From Bacillota bacterium (GTDB lineage: Bacteria > Bacillota > Clostridia > Lachnospirales > Lachnospiraceae): 47,766 nt of DNA. The position numbers and the translations under genes were made by a program. Under the pieces are notes generated by a model that did no database searches, was not told the DNA's origin, and saw only the letters and a list, made by a program, of their open reading frames with translations. The stretch is taken from the NCBI GenBank assembly GCA_023663285.1, contig JAMPHT010000019.1:1-47766 (forward strand), given 5' to 3'. Numbering within the stretch: the stretch's first letter is position 1; each line of letters begins with the position of its first letter. Below are positions 17,195 through 25,565 of this stretch, piece after piece.

Positions 17195-17242
17195 TTGCCA
17201 AACAAGAACATATGTGCTATTCTGGAATAGAACAAATGTTCT
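17195..17242 (+). promoter_or_regulatory. SOS-type promoter with LexA box upstream of the radical-SAM pair
   Basis: TTGCCA (17195-17200) and TATTCT (17218-17223) are 17 nt apart. AGAACAAATGTTCT (17229-17242) is a perfect Gram-positive LexA/DinR box (GAAC-N4-GTTC) at the expected transcription start. A near-match, GAACATATGTGC (17206-17217), fills the spacer between -35 and -10. This layout implies LexA repression and induction by DNA damage. Confidence 0.8.
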
Positions 17243-17260
17243 GCATGGAGGGAGCAGGAA

Positions 17261-18595
17261 ATGGAATATGCCGTCAGGGAAAATAAAATGTCGATCATGG
17301 ATAAACTGGGTATTCTGGCAGATGCGGCAAAATACGACGTGGCCTGTACCTCCAGCGGTGTGGAGCGCAAGGGCAGCGGCAACAGTATCGGCAACTGTGT
17401 GGCAGCGGGGATCTGCCACAGCTTCAGCAGTGACGGCCGCTGCATTTCCCTGCTCAAGATCCTGCTTACCAACCAGTGCATCTATGACTGTAAATACTGC
17501 CAGAACCGCTGCTCCAATGATATTCCCAGGGCTGCGTTCACCCCGGAGGAAATATGTACCCTGACCATGGAGTTTTACCGCAGGAATTATATAGAGGGCC
17601 TGTTCTTAAGCTCCGGCATCATGGGGAATCCTTCTTTTACCATGGAGCTGATTTTTCGTACCATATGGCTTTTGCGGAACAAATACCGCTTTAACGGCTA
17701 TATCCATGTGAAAGCCATTCCGGGAGCGGATCCACGGTTGATCCGGCAGACGGGGTATCTGGCGGACAGGATGAGTGTGAATCTGGAGCTGCCCACGGCG
17801 GAGGGACTCCGGGCCCTTGCGCCGAACAAGAACAGGAAGAGCATACTGGCGCCCATGCGTCAGATCCAGAACGGAATTCAGGAGAACAAAAATGATTTGG
17901 TCCTGTACCGCAGCGCACCGAAGTTTGTGGCAGGGGGACAGTCCACCCAGATGATCATCGGCGCTACGCCGGAAAGTGATTTTCACATTATCAATGTGGC
18001 GGAGAGCCTGTATCAAAGGTTTGATTTAAAGAGGGTCTTTTATTCGGCATTTGTAAATGTGACGCAGGATAAGGCGCTCCCGGCGCTGCCCGGCGGACCG
18101 CCCCTGCTTAGGGAGCACAGGCTGTACCAGGCGGATTGGCTGCTTCGGTTTTACGGTTTTAAGGCGGCGGAGCTGCTGGATGAAAAGCGACCGTTTTTTA
18201 ATGTGCTGCTCGACCCGAAAGAGGACTGGGCAGTACGGCATCTGGAGCAATTCCCGGTGGAGATCAACAGGGCTCCCATGGAGACTCTGCTTAGGGTCCC
18301 CGGCGTCGGAGTGAAAAGCGCCAGGCGGATCGTGGCCGCCAGGCGCTGGGCAAGTCTGACTTTCGAGGACTTAAAAAAGCTGGGCGTGGTTTTAAAGCGG
18401 GCGGTTTTCTTTGTCACCTGCAGCGGCAGAATGATGTATCCGGTCAGGCTGGATGAGGATTATATTGTCCGGAATCTCACGGACAGGAACGAGAGGATAC
18501 GGTTTGGCACAGACGGCATGACTTACCGGCAGATGTCATTGTTTGACGACGGCAGCTTTGGAGGGAGAGGCGGATATGACGGTTTACAGATGTGA
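17261..18595 (+). CDS. Putative DNA modification/repair radical SAM protein
   Basis: 444 aa. Radical-SAM CxxxCxxC as CIYDCKYC near residues 73-80, with further conserved cysteines around it (CTSSG, GICHSF, CQNRCS). After the SAM barrel comes a helix-hairpin-helix DNA-binding motif near 345-365 (METLLRVPGVGVKSARRI). This matches the conserved family annotated as putative DNA modification/repair radical SAM proteins (TIGR03916-like), which occurs next to the partner encoded downstream. The two genes overlap by 20 nt. The LexA box at its promoter supports a damage-response role. The reaction is not established. Confidence 0.88.
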   Translation: MEYAVRENKMSIMDKLGILADAAKYDVACTSSGVERKGSGNSIGNCVAAGICHSFSSDGRCISLLKILLTNQCIYDCKYCQNRCSNDIPRAAFTPEEICTLTMEFYRRNYIEGLFLSSGIMGNPSFTMELIFRTIWLLRNKYRFNGYIHVKAIPGADPRLIRQTGYLADRMSVNLELPTAEGLRALAPNKNRKSILAPMRQIQNGIQENKNDLVLYRSAPKFVAGGQSTQMIIGATPESDFHIINVAESLYQRFDLKRVFYSAFVNVTQDKALPALPGGPPLLREHRLYQADWLLRFYGFKAAELLDEKRPFFNVLLDPKEDWAVRHLEQFPVEINRAPMETLLRVPGVGVKSARRIVAARRWASLTFEDLKKLGVVLKRAVFFVTCSGRMMYPVRLDEDYIVRNLTDRNERIRFGTDGMTYRQMSLFDDGSFGGRGGYDGLQM

Positions 18596-19325
18596 GGATT
18601 CGCTGGAAAGTATCTTTACGGCCATCTATCTTTCTTATGAGGAGAACAGGGATGCGAAGGACACTTATCTGGCTTTGGATGATGATCCCATGCTCTTTGC
18701 GGAGGATGTGCGGATACAGCCGGACCCGGCCAGGGCAGTGAAGGTGATGCGTACTCTGGAGCGGCGTTTCGGGGAGGAGGATTACCTTAGGGTCTGTGAG
18801 GCCCTTGCTTCCACAGACAGGGAGAAGGCCCAGGCCGTTTATCGGACGGTAGTAAAGGGGCTGGATGAGAGATGCGCCAGGGGACATCTCTTTGACGATC
18901 TGGCGGACTGCTATGTGATGCAGACCTTTTCCATGGCAAGAAAGGCGGACAGGGAGATAAACCACCTGAGAGAATTTTTGCGGTTTCAGGAGCTGGAGAA
19001 CGGTATCCTCTATGCCAGGATTGGACCGAAATGCAACGCCCTTACCTTTTTGATGCCTCATTTTGCAGACAGGCTGCCCATTGAAAATTTTGTGATATAT
19101 GACAGTACCAGAGAGCTTTTCGGTATTCATCCGGCAAGGCAGCAGTGGTATCTGCTCTCAGGGGAGGAGGCGGAACCCAGGCTGCGTTATTCGGAAGAGG
19201 AAATGAGGTATCAGGAGTTGTTCCGCCATTTTTGCAGAACCATTTCCATAAAGGAGCGGGAGAACCTGAAGCTGCAGAGGAATCTGCTGCCGCTGCGGTT
19301 CAGGGAGTATATGATAGAGTTTTAA
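18576..19325 (+). CDS. DUF4130-type DNA metabolism protein, partner of the radical SAM protein
   Basis: 249 aa from the ATG at 18576, which has GGGAGAGGCGG upstream. It begins TVYRCEDSLESIFTAIYLSYE and contains DREINHLREFLRFQEL and NALTFLMPHFADRLPIENFVIYD, the pattern of the family often called probable DNA metabolism protein (TIGR03915-like, DUF4130). In other genomes this family may be fused to or followed by a uracil-DNA glycosylase domain, which is absent here. It overlaps the radical-SAM gene, so both are likely translated together under LexA control. Confidence 0.85.
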   Translation: MTVYRCEDSLESIFTAIYLSYEENRDAKDTYLALDDDPMLFAEDVRIQPDPARAVKVMRTLERRFGEEDYLRVCEALASTDREKAQAVYRTVVKGLDERCARGHLFDDLADCYVMQTFSMARKADREINHLREFLRFQELENGILYARIGPKCNALTFLMPHFADRLPIENFVIYDSTRELFGIHPARQQWYLLSGEEAEPRLRYSEEEMRYQELFRHFCRTISIKERENLKLQRNLLPLRFREYMIEF

Positions 19326-19512
19326 CTGCCGAAATTCTGACTCATAAATCAGCCCGGAAGTTAAAAAAGTATTTCGTTACTATGTCGCGTCAAAGCGTAA
19401 TATAGGCAAAATAGACAAAAAAATCATCGAAACAGGGAGACTGTCGGCAAAAGTGATAAAAAAGCGGGGAAAAACGGCAAAAGAGAAGGAAAAATCTGTT
19501 CACGGAAAACGC

Positions 19513-19541
19513 TTTACATCCTGAATTCTTTTGCATATAAT
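19513..19541 (+). promoter_or_regulatory. Strong SigA promoter of the HPr-like gene
   Basis: TTTACA (19513-19518) and a perfect TATAAT (19536-19541) with 17 nt between. It suggests high expression of the small downstream gene. The gap 19326-19512 before it has no other feature that I can support. Confidence 0.8.
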
Positions 19542-19601
19542 GGTTAATTATAAAGGTGTAGTAAATGGTGTTTGTTGTTATGTGAGAAAGGATGGTTAGA
19601 G

Positions 19602-19826
19602 ATGGTCAAGACGATTCGTATGACTCAGGACGATGTGCAGCATTTCGTCGATGTAACCTCCAGATGCAATTTTGACATCGACATTTCTTACAACAGATAT
19701 GTAGTGGATGCCAAATCATTTTTAGGAGTTTACGGATTGGATTTCAGAGTGCCTCTAAAAGTGTCTTATGAGGGCTATAATGCACAGCTGGAAGAGCTTC
19801 TTGAAAAATATGCGATAGCCTGCTGA
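19602..19826 (+). CDS. HPr-like protein lacking the phospho-histidine
   Basis: 74 aa from the ATG at 19602. Residues 16-50 follow HPr strand-helix order (VDVTSRCNFDIDISYNRYV, then AKSFLGVYGL, then VPLKVSYEG and a final helix). The HPr active-site segment HARPA is missing, so it cannot carry phosphate at His15. The serine corresponding to the regulatory Ser46 of HPr is kept (Ser39 in AKSFLG). It has a strong promoter and its own terminator, so it is monocistronic. It may be a Crh-like regulator (Crh also lacks the His), but the alignment is by eye. Confidence 0.65.
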   Translation: MVKTIRMTQDDVQHFVDVTSRCNFDIDISYNRYVVDAKSFLGVYGLDFRVPLKVSYEGYNAQLEELLEKYAIAC

Positions 19827-19841
19827 TACATTAAGAAATTG

Positions 19842-19885
19842 ACTCCCTGTGAAAGATAGCGTACTATCTTCATGGGGAGTTTTTC
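19842..19885 (+). terminator. Terminator of the HPr-like gene
   Basis: ACTCCC...GGGAGT with an inner GAAAGATAG/CTATCTTC stem, followed by TTTT. It is a two-part long hairpin. Confidence 0.8.
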
Positions 19886-19939
19886 TGTATCCTACAGGAA
19901 CTGGTTTCCTTTTTTGGAGAGAGGGGAGGTGCGGCGGAT

Positions 19940-22615
19940 ATGAAGGAAGAGATTCGGATCTCCGTCCGGAATCTGGTAGAATTTGTGCTTCGATACGGGG
20001 ATATAGATAACCGCCGCCAGGCATCTCCCGATAATGCCATGCAGGAGGGCAGCAGGATCCACCGCATGATCCAGAGGCGGATGGGAGCGGAATATCAGGC
20101 GGAGGTGCCGCTGAAGATATCCTTTGAAGAGAAAGGGTATCTGCTGACGGTGGAAGGGCGCGCCGATGGCATCATTCATCAGGAGGGACGGGTCATCATA
20201 GATGAGATCAAGGGCGTTTACAGGGACCCGGCGAGATGGAAGGAACCCATGCCCCTGCATTTGGCACAGGCAAAGTGCTATGCATATATCTACGGCTTCC
20301 AGCAGGGACTTCAGGAAATACAGGTGAGAATGACCTACTGCCACATTCCTACGGAGGAGTTGCGTTTTTTTTACCTGGATTACACACTTTCGGAACTGAC
20401 GCAGTGGTTTGGCGGCTTGATGGACTCTTACCGCAAATGGGCGGATCACAGCTGGAACTGGAGAAAGACCCGGCAGGCGTCCATTCAGGGTCTGGAGTTT
20501 CCTTTTGTTTACCGCGAAGGGCAGAAGGAGCTTGTAACCGATGTGTACAAAACGATATATCATAAAAAGAAGCTGTTTCTGGAGGCACCCACCGGAGTGG
20601 GAAAAACCATCTCCACGATCTATCCTGCCGTACAGTCTGTGGGGCAGGGCAGAGGGGATAAGATCTTTTATCTGACGGCAAAGACGATCACCAGGACCGT
20701 GGCGGAGGACGCTTTTCGGCTGCTTCGGGAAAAGGGGCTGCATTTTAAGAGCGTCATACTGACGGCAAAGGAAAAGATCTGCTTTATGGAGGAAGCAGAG
20801 TGTAATCCTGATTACTGCCCTTATGCCAGGGGGCATTACGACAGGATCAACGATGCGGTCTATGACCTGCTGACATCCCATGAGAGCTTCAGGCGGGAGC
20901 GGATAGAGGAATACGCGGAGAAACACAGAGTCTGTCCCTTTGAAATGTGTCTGGATATGAGCCTGTTTGCGGATGGGGTCATTTGTGATTATAACTACTT
21001 GTTCGATCCTCATGTATATCTGAAGCGCTTTTTTGCAGACAGCACAGGGGGAGATTATATCTTTCTGATAGACGAGGCACATAATCTTCTGGAACGGGGA
21101 AGGGAAATGTACAGCGCCGTTCTGCTGAAGGAACAATTCCTGGAACTGCGCAGAGAATTAAAGCAGACAGTCCTGTCAGAAATCACTGCAAAAAGCAGGA
21201 AGAATGAGGTTTCCGGGCAGTTGACGTTGGAAATGACAGAGAATATGACAGACGAGTCAGAAGAAGGGGAGGGAGACATAACGTACATATCAGGGGCATC
21301 CAAGGATGCCACGGACCTCCTTGCCACGGACCTCCCTGCCCGTTTAAATCACCTGACAGTTATGCAGGCAGCGCAGCATAAAAGAGGCGGCCGCAGCACC
21401 CTGGTTCGGCAGGGCTATGCGGATAAGATGATATATCAGCTTGAAAAATGTAATCAGAAAATGCTGGCAATGAAGAGGGAGTGTGAGCAGAGCTGTATCG
21501 TGCAGGAGATCGATGATTTTGTGCAGCCTCTGATGCGGCTTCAGGCTGTGATGGACGACTATCTGGCGGAGCAGGAGGAAGAGCCGACTACAGTAAGAGA
21601 GCTGCTGTTGGATTTTTATTTTGAGATTAGTCATTTTCTGGAGATCTACGAGCTGTTGGATGAAAACTATGTGAAGTACACCCGGCTGTGTGATGACGGC
21701 AGCTTTCTGCTGAAGCTTTTCTGTATGGATCCGGCGGAAAATCTGCGCCTTTGTATGGAGCGGGGGCGAAGCAGCATCCTGTTTTCCGCCACGTTTTTGC
21801 CGATACAATATTATAAGAAGCTTCTTGGCGGGGAAGCGGAGGATTATGAGGTATATGCCCGGTCGGTGTTTGATTCGGCAAAACGAGCGTTATTTATCGC
21901 GGGAGATGTGACCAGCAAATACACAAGGCGTTCTGAGGAGGAGTATTTCAACATTGCCAGATATATTGAGGAAATAGTGAAGAACCGCCATGGAAACTAT
22001 ATGGTTTTCTGCCCCTCTTACGCTTTCCTGCAGACAGTTTACGAAATATATAGGGAGAACTTCGGCGGGGAGGGCAGGGAATGTATCATTCAGAGCGAAT
22101 ATATGAAGGAAACGGACAGAGAGAGCTTCCTGGCCCGGTTTCGGAGAAGCGGCGAAGCTGATCTAAAGGCGGAAACGGCAATACGCGCGTCTGTCTCCAT
22201 GGAGATAGAGGAGGAAGAGGAAGAAGATCGTATTCTCATAGGCTTCTGTGTTCTGGGAGGCATTTTCAGCGAGGGAATCGATTTGAAAAATGATGACCTG
22301 ATCGGAGCGATCATTGTGGGGACCGGCCTGCCCCAGGTGTGCTTTGAACGGGAGATATTGAAGGACTTCTTCCATGGAGAGGGGGAGGACGGGTTCGATT
22401 ATTCCTACCGTTATCCGGGCATGAACAAGGTCCTGCAGGCTGCGGGCCGGGTGATACGGACGGTGGAGGATGTGGGAATAGTGGCGCTGCTGGATGAGCG
22501 TTTCCTGCAGTTTTCCTACAGGAGGATGTTCCCCAGAGAGTGGGAGCACTTTTCTATTGTGACGGTGGACACTGTTGCAAAACAGGTGGAACGTTTTTGG
22601 AATGAGTGGCTGTAG
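19940..22615 (+). CDS. PD-(D/E)XK nuclease - Rad3/DinG-type DNA helicase fusion
   Basis: The product is 891 aa. Residues 1-150 look like a RecB/Cas4-type nuclease: RNLVEFVL, EGSRIHRMIQRR, EGRADGIIH, VIIDEIKG with the catalytic D...ExK and QAKCYAYIYG. From about 180 comes an XPD/DinG-like superfamily 2 helicase: Walker A APTGVGKT near 215, cysteines CFMEEAECNPDYCP and CPFEMC for a probable Fe-S cluster (280-340), DEAH (DEAHNLLERG) near 375, then ILFSATFLP, SEGIDLKNDDL and QAAGRVIRT (motif VI). GGGGAGG precedes the ATG. It probably unwinds and trims damaged DNA; the fused domain order is the main clue. Confidence 0.88.
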   Translation: MKEEIRISVRNLVEFVLRYGDIDNRRQASPDNAMQEGSRIHRMIQRRMGAEYQAEVPLKISFEEKGYLLTVEGRADGIIHQEGRVIIDEIKGVYRDPARWKEPMPLHLAQAKCYAYIYGFQQGLQEIQVRMTYCHIPTEELRFFYLDYTLSELTQWFGGLMDSYRKWADHSWNWRKTRQASIQGLEFPFVYREGQKELVTDVYKTIYHKKKLFLEAPTGVGKTISTIYPAVQSVGQGRGDKIFYLTAKTITRTVAEDAFRLLREKGLHFKSVILTAKEKICFMEEAECNPDYCPYARGHYDRINDAVYDLLTSHESFRRERIEEYAEKHRVCPFEMCLDMSLFADGVICDYNYLFDPHVYLKRFFADSTGGDYIFLIDEAHNLLERGREMYSAVLLKEQFLELRRELKQTVLSEITAKSRKNEVSGQLTLEMTENMTDESEEGEGDITYISGASKDATDLLATDLPARLNHLTVMQAAQHKRGGRSTLVRQGYADKMIYQLEKCNQKMLAMKRECEQSCIVQEIDDFVQPLMRLQAVMDDYLAEQEEEPTTVRELLLDFYFEISHFLEIYELLDENYVKYTRLCDDGSFLLKLFCMDPAENLRLCMERGRSSILFSATFLPIQYYKKLLGGEAEDYEVYARSVFDSAKRALFIAGDVTSKYTRRSEEEYFNIARYIEEIVKNRHGNYMVFCPSYAFLQTVYEIYRENFGGEGRECIIQSEYMKETDRESFLARFRRSGEADLKAETAIRASVSMEIEEEEEEDRILIGFCVLGGIFSEGIDLKNDDLIGAIIVGTGLPQVCFEREILKDFFHGEGEDGFDYSYRYPGMNKVLQAAGRVIRTVEDVGIVALLDERFLQFSYRRMFPREWEHFSIVTVDTVAKQVERFWNEWL

Positions 22616-22826
22616 GTTTGCATGAAATGACGCCGTTTTTTTGGCGAATGACATCGAAAAAGGTCGAAGTGACACCTGTGTATAAGTGGATAACTTTGTG
22701 GATTTAGCCACTTTTTGAAAAAATAACATGAAAAATGTGACAGAGTAAATATTGATATCTAAATGCAGGATTTTTGCAAGATATAAATTTTAGTACCAAA
22801 TTGGTCAATGAAAAGGAGAGAGAGTT

Positions 22827-24155
22827 ATGTGGGCGTACGAAAGTGTTTTTTATCAGATCTATCCGTTGGGGTTCTGCGGGGCACCCTTTGAGAATGACGG
22901 AGTGCAGGAGCACCGTATCAGAAAGGTGATCGACTGGATACCGCATATGAAAAAGCTTGGAGTGAATGCGGTCTACTTTTCACCCTTGTTTGAATCGGAT
23001 ACTCATGGCTATAATACAAGGGATTACCGGAAGGTGGATGTGCGGCTGGGCACCAATGAGGATTTCAAGGAGGTATGCGGCGCGCTTCATGAAAACGGAA
23101 TAAAGGTAGTGCTGGACGGCGTGTTCAATCATGTGGGAAGAGGCTTTGGACCTTTTCAGGATGTTCTGCAGAACAGGGAGAGATCTCCCTATGTAAGCTG
23201 GTTTTACCGCATTGCCTTTGACGGTAATTCCAATTATAACGACGGCCTGTGGTATGAGGGCTGGGAGGGAAACTATGACCTGGTAAAGCTGAACCTGCAA
23301 AACGGTGATCTGGTGAATTATCTGCTGGAAAGCGTGAGATTCTGGGTGGAGGAGTTCGGCATAGACGGGCTTCGGCTGGATGTAGCCTACAGTCTGGATG
23401 AGAACTTCGTGCGCAGGCTGCGCTCCTATTGCGACGGGCTGAAGGAGGAATTCCTTCTGGAAGACTTCTTCCTGGTGGGAGAGATGCTGCACGGCGATTA
23501 CAACAGACTGGTGAATGAGCAGATGCTGCATTCCGCCACCAATTATGAATGTTATAAAGGACTATTCAGCAGCTTTAACAGCATGAATCTTTTTGAGATC
23601 AACCACTCCCTGCTCAGGCAGTTCGGACCGGAAAACTGGACTCTGTACAAGGGAAAGCATCTGTTATCCTTTGTGGATAATCATGATGTGACCAGGGTGG
23701 CAAGCATTCTGACCAATAAGGAGCATCTGCCTCTGATCTATGCTCTCGCTTTTGGAATGCCCGGAATACCCTGTATATATTATGGAAGCGAGTGGGGGGA
23801 GAAGGCGGAGAAATCCCAGGGAGATCCGGCGCTGCGTCCCGCATTTGATGAGCCTGTGTGGAATGATTTGACTGACTGGGTCAGCAAGCTGAGCCGGGCG
23901 AAGAAGCATTCGGAGGGGTTAAATTACGGCGGGTTCCGCTCTGTGCTGCTGACGAACCGTCAGTGCATCTTTGAACGGAAGTCGGAGCATGAGAGGATAT
24001 TGGTGGCGATCAATGCGGATGAGAATGATTATATGGCCCACTTTGACGCAGGCTGCGGAAGGGCGGTGGATCTGATCACCGGAGAGGACCATGATTTCGG
24101 AGGCGGCTCGGTGCTTAAAGGGTACAGCGCCTATTTCTGGAAATGCGAGGTATAA
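22827..24155 (+). CDS. Intracellular alpha-amylase-family glycoside hydrolase (GH13)
   Basis: 442 aa, without a signal peptide, so cytosolic. GH13 regions: VVLDGVFNHVG (region I), GLRLDVAYSL with nucleophile Asp (region II), FFLVGEML with the acid/base Glu (region III) and LSFVDNHDVTR (region IV). FYQIYPLGFCG at the start is typical of neopullulanase/cyclomaltodextrinase-like enzymes; FGMPGIPCIYYGSEWG is also family-normal. It lacks an N-terminal CBM34 domain, so it is shorter than classical neopullulanases. Likely substrates are maltodextrins or glycogen. AGGAGAGAGAG precedes the ATG. The 211-nt gap before it (22616-22826) is AT-rich with no clear element. Confidence 0.9.
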   Translation: MWAYESVFYQIYPLGFCGAPFENDGVQEHRIRKVIDWIPHMKKLGVNAVYFSPLFESDTHGYNTRDYRKVDVRLGTNEDFKEVCGALHENGIKVVLDGVFNHVGRGFGPFQDVLQNRERSPYVSWFYRIAFDGNSNYNDGLWYEGWEGNYDLVKLNLQNGDLVNYLLESVRFWVEEFGIDGLRLDVAYSLDENFVRRLRSYCDGLKEEFLLEDFFLVGEMLHGDYNRLVNEQMLHSATNYECYKGLFSSFNSMNLFEINHSLLRQFGPENWTLYKGKHLLSFVDNHDVTRVASILTNKEHLPLIYALAFGMPGIPCIYYGSEWGEKAEKSQGDPALRPAFDEPVWNDLTDWVSKLSRAKKHSEGLNYGGFRSVLLTNRQCIFERKSEHERILVAINADENDYMAHFDAGCGRAVDLITGEDHDFGGGSVLKGYSAYFWKCEV

Positions 24156-24199
24156 ATTGCCGGGACAGACGGCCATACAATAATGCCATGGCATAAAGG

Positions 24200-24236
24200 A
24201 CCGCGGACAGGAACAAACTTCTGTCCGCGGTTTTTT
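24200..24236 (+). terminator. Terminator of the GH13 gene
   Basis: CCGCGGACAG - GAACAAACTT - CTGTCCGCGG followed by six T. The 10-bp stem is perfect. Confidence 0.92.
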
Positions 24237-24337
24237 GAAGTAACAGTTCGCCGGTTGGTGAAAGTGTATATTTTGGCAGCCTATGAATGGTATGGTGGAG
24301 CTGGTACGATTTGAATGTCAGGTCACGAACTTTGTAC

Positions 24338-24406
24338 TTGACATATAATATTATATGTTGTATAGTATCCACAGGAAGGATGCTATACGCTGTATAATAT
24401 TATATG
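24338..24406 (+). promoter_or_regulatory. Promoter and palindromic operators of the second PadR operon
   Basis: TTGACA (24338-24343), 17 nt, TATAGT (24361-24366). The perfect palindrome CATATAATATTATATG (24342-24357) fills the spacer. A near-copy, TGTATAATATTATATG, lies at 24391-24406, downstream of the start. A third inverted repeat, TATAGTATCC/GGATGCTATA (one mismatch), spans 24361-24387. The two copies fit PadR dimer binding with autorepression (inference). Confidence 0.75.
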
Positions 24407-24435
24407 GAATCATATGGAAGATAAGGGGCGATGGT

Positions 24436-24759
24436 ATGATATTTAGCGCAGGAGCTGCTTTGCTGGATGCCATAGTGCTCGCCGTGGTGTCAAAGGAGCC
24501 GGAAGGGACTTACGGGTACAAGATCACTCAGGACGTCCGCCAGGTAATAGAGCTGTCGGAGTCTACCCTGTATCCGGTTCTGCGCAGACTGCAGAAGGAC
24601 GACTGCCTGGAGGTCTACGATATGGAATGTGGAGGCAGGAACAGGCGTTATTATAAGGTTACCGCCAGGGGGTGGGCCCAGCTGCAGTTGTATGAGAGCG
24701 AGTGGCGTCAATATTCAGACAAAATCACAGGTCTGTTTGAGGGGAGGACCGGGCTATGA
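24436..24759 (+). CDS. PadR-family transcriptional regulator (second copy)
   Basis: 107 aa from the ATG at 24436; a longer reading upstream would run through the operators. It has the winged-helix pattern LLDAIVLAVVS, GTYGYKITQDV, SESTLYPVLRRLQKDDCLEV, GRNRRYYKVTARG. It is the first gene of a tightly overlapped operon (ATGA overlap with the HAAS protein, then again with the DUF4097 protein). It probably represses the operon through the palindromes in its promoter. Confidence 0.92.
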   Translation: MIFSAGAALLDAIVLAVVSKEPEGTYGYKITQDVRQVIELSESTLYPVLRRLQKDDCLEVYDMECGGRNRRYYKVTARGWAQLQLYESEWRQYSDKITGLFEGRTGL

Positions 24760-25565
24760 ACAGAACGGAATTTATGAATCAGCTGGCAAGGCTGCTTCAG
24801 ACTATTTCTGATGCGGAAAGAGAAGAGGCGCTGCAGTATTATAATGATTATTTCGATGATGCGGGAGCTGAGAACGAACAGAGCGTCGTTGAGGCCCTGG
24901 GTGATCCTGCCAGGGTGGCGGAGAATATCCGGCGGGAGTTTTTGGAAAACCAGGCCGCGGTAAGCTCCACTGCGGCGGACAGGGCAGTGATAGAGTACGG
25001 AAAGGAGAATGTCCGAGGGGAAACAGGGGAAGCGCCGGCTGTACCGGAGATTGGAGAAAGCAGGGACGCAGGCCGCGGTTTCAATGGCAGCCGGGGTCCG
25101 GACGGGGATCCGGGTGCGGACGGCAGCAGGAATTCCGGCGGAAGCGGAAGCTTTGCCGGAGGAGGCGGCGCCGGAGGCCGGCCGGGTTCACCGGGAAAGC
25201 AGGGTATGTCAGGGGGAATGATCGTGCTGATCACGATCCTGATGGTGTTTGCATCGCCCTTTATCATAGGTCTGCTGAGTATGCTGTTTGGGCTTCTGGT
25301 GATGTGGTTTGCACTGATTTTAAGCTTTGGCGTTGTGGTTCTTTCTATGTTTATTGTACTTTTTGTACTGCTGATCGTGGGAGGGATGTGTATTCCGGCT
25401 GACCCGCTGGTGGGAATGGCATTGATAGGCGGCGGTTTTGTCTGCGGCGGCGTGGGCATTCTGTTCCTGATGCTGACGGTAGCCATGGCGGGAATCGTTA
25501 CCCCTGCTATTTTCAGGGGAATAGGACATTTGTTTCGTCTCGGAAGAAAGGAGGCTGCGGCATGA
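24756..25565 (+). CDS. HAAS (DUF1700) membrane protein
   Basis: The product is 269 aa. Residues 1-65 are the HAAS domain (NRTEFMNQLARLL, EREEALQYYNDYFDD, VVEALGDPARVAENIRRE). Residues 70-150 are a low-complexity Gly/Asp/Ser-rich linker. Residues 153-250 carry about three long membrane helices (GGMIVLITILMVFASPFII, MWFALILSFGVVVLSMFIVLFVL, GGVGILFLMLTVAMAGIV). Its first four bases overlap the PadR stop codon. The counterpart at 2428 joins HAAS directly to DUF4097 instead. Confidence 0.88.
   Translation: MNRTEFMNQLARLLQTISDAEREEALQYYNDYFDDAGAENEQSVVEALGDPARVAENIRREFLENQAAVSSTAADRAVIEYGKENVRGETGEAPAVPEIGESRDAGRGFNGSRGPDGDPGADGSRNSGGSGSFAGGGGAGGRPGSPGKQGMSGGMIVLITILMVFASPFIIGLLSMLFGLLVMWFALILSFGVVVLSMFIVLFVLLIVGGMCIPADPLVGMALIGGGFVCGGVGILFLMLTVAMAGIVTPAIFRGIGHLFRLGRKEAAA

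Noticed and set aside
19892-21136. Long minus-strand open frame (about 414 codons)
   Set aside because: Antisense to the nuclease-helicase gene, whose motifs are clear on the plus strand.
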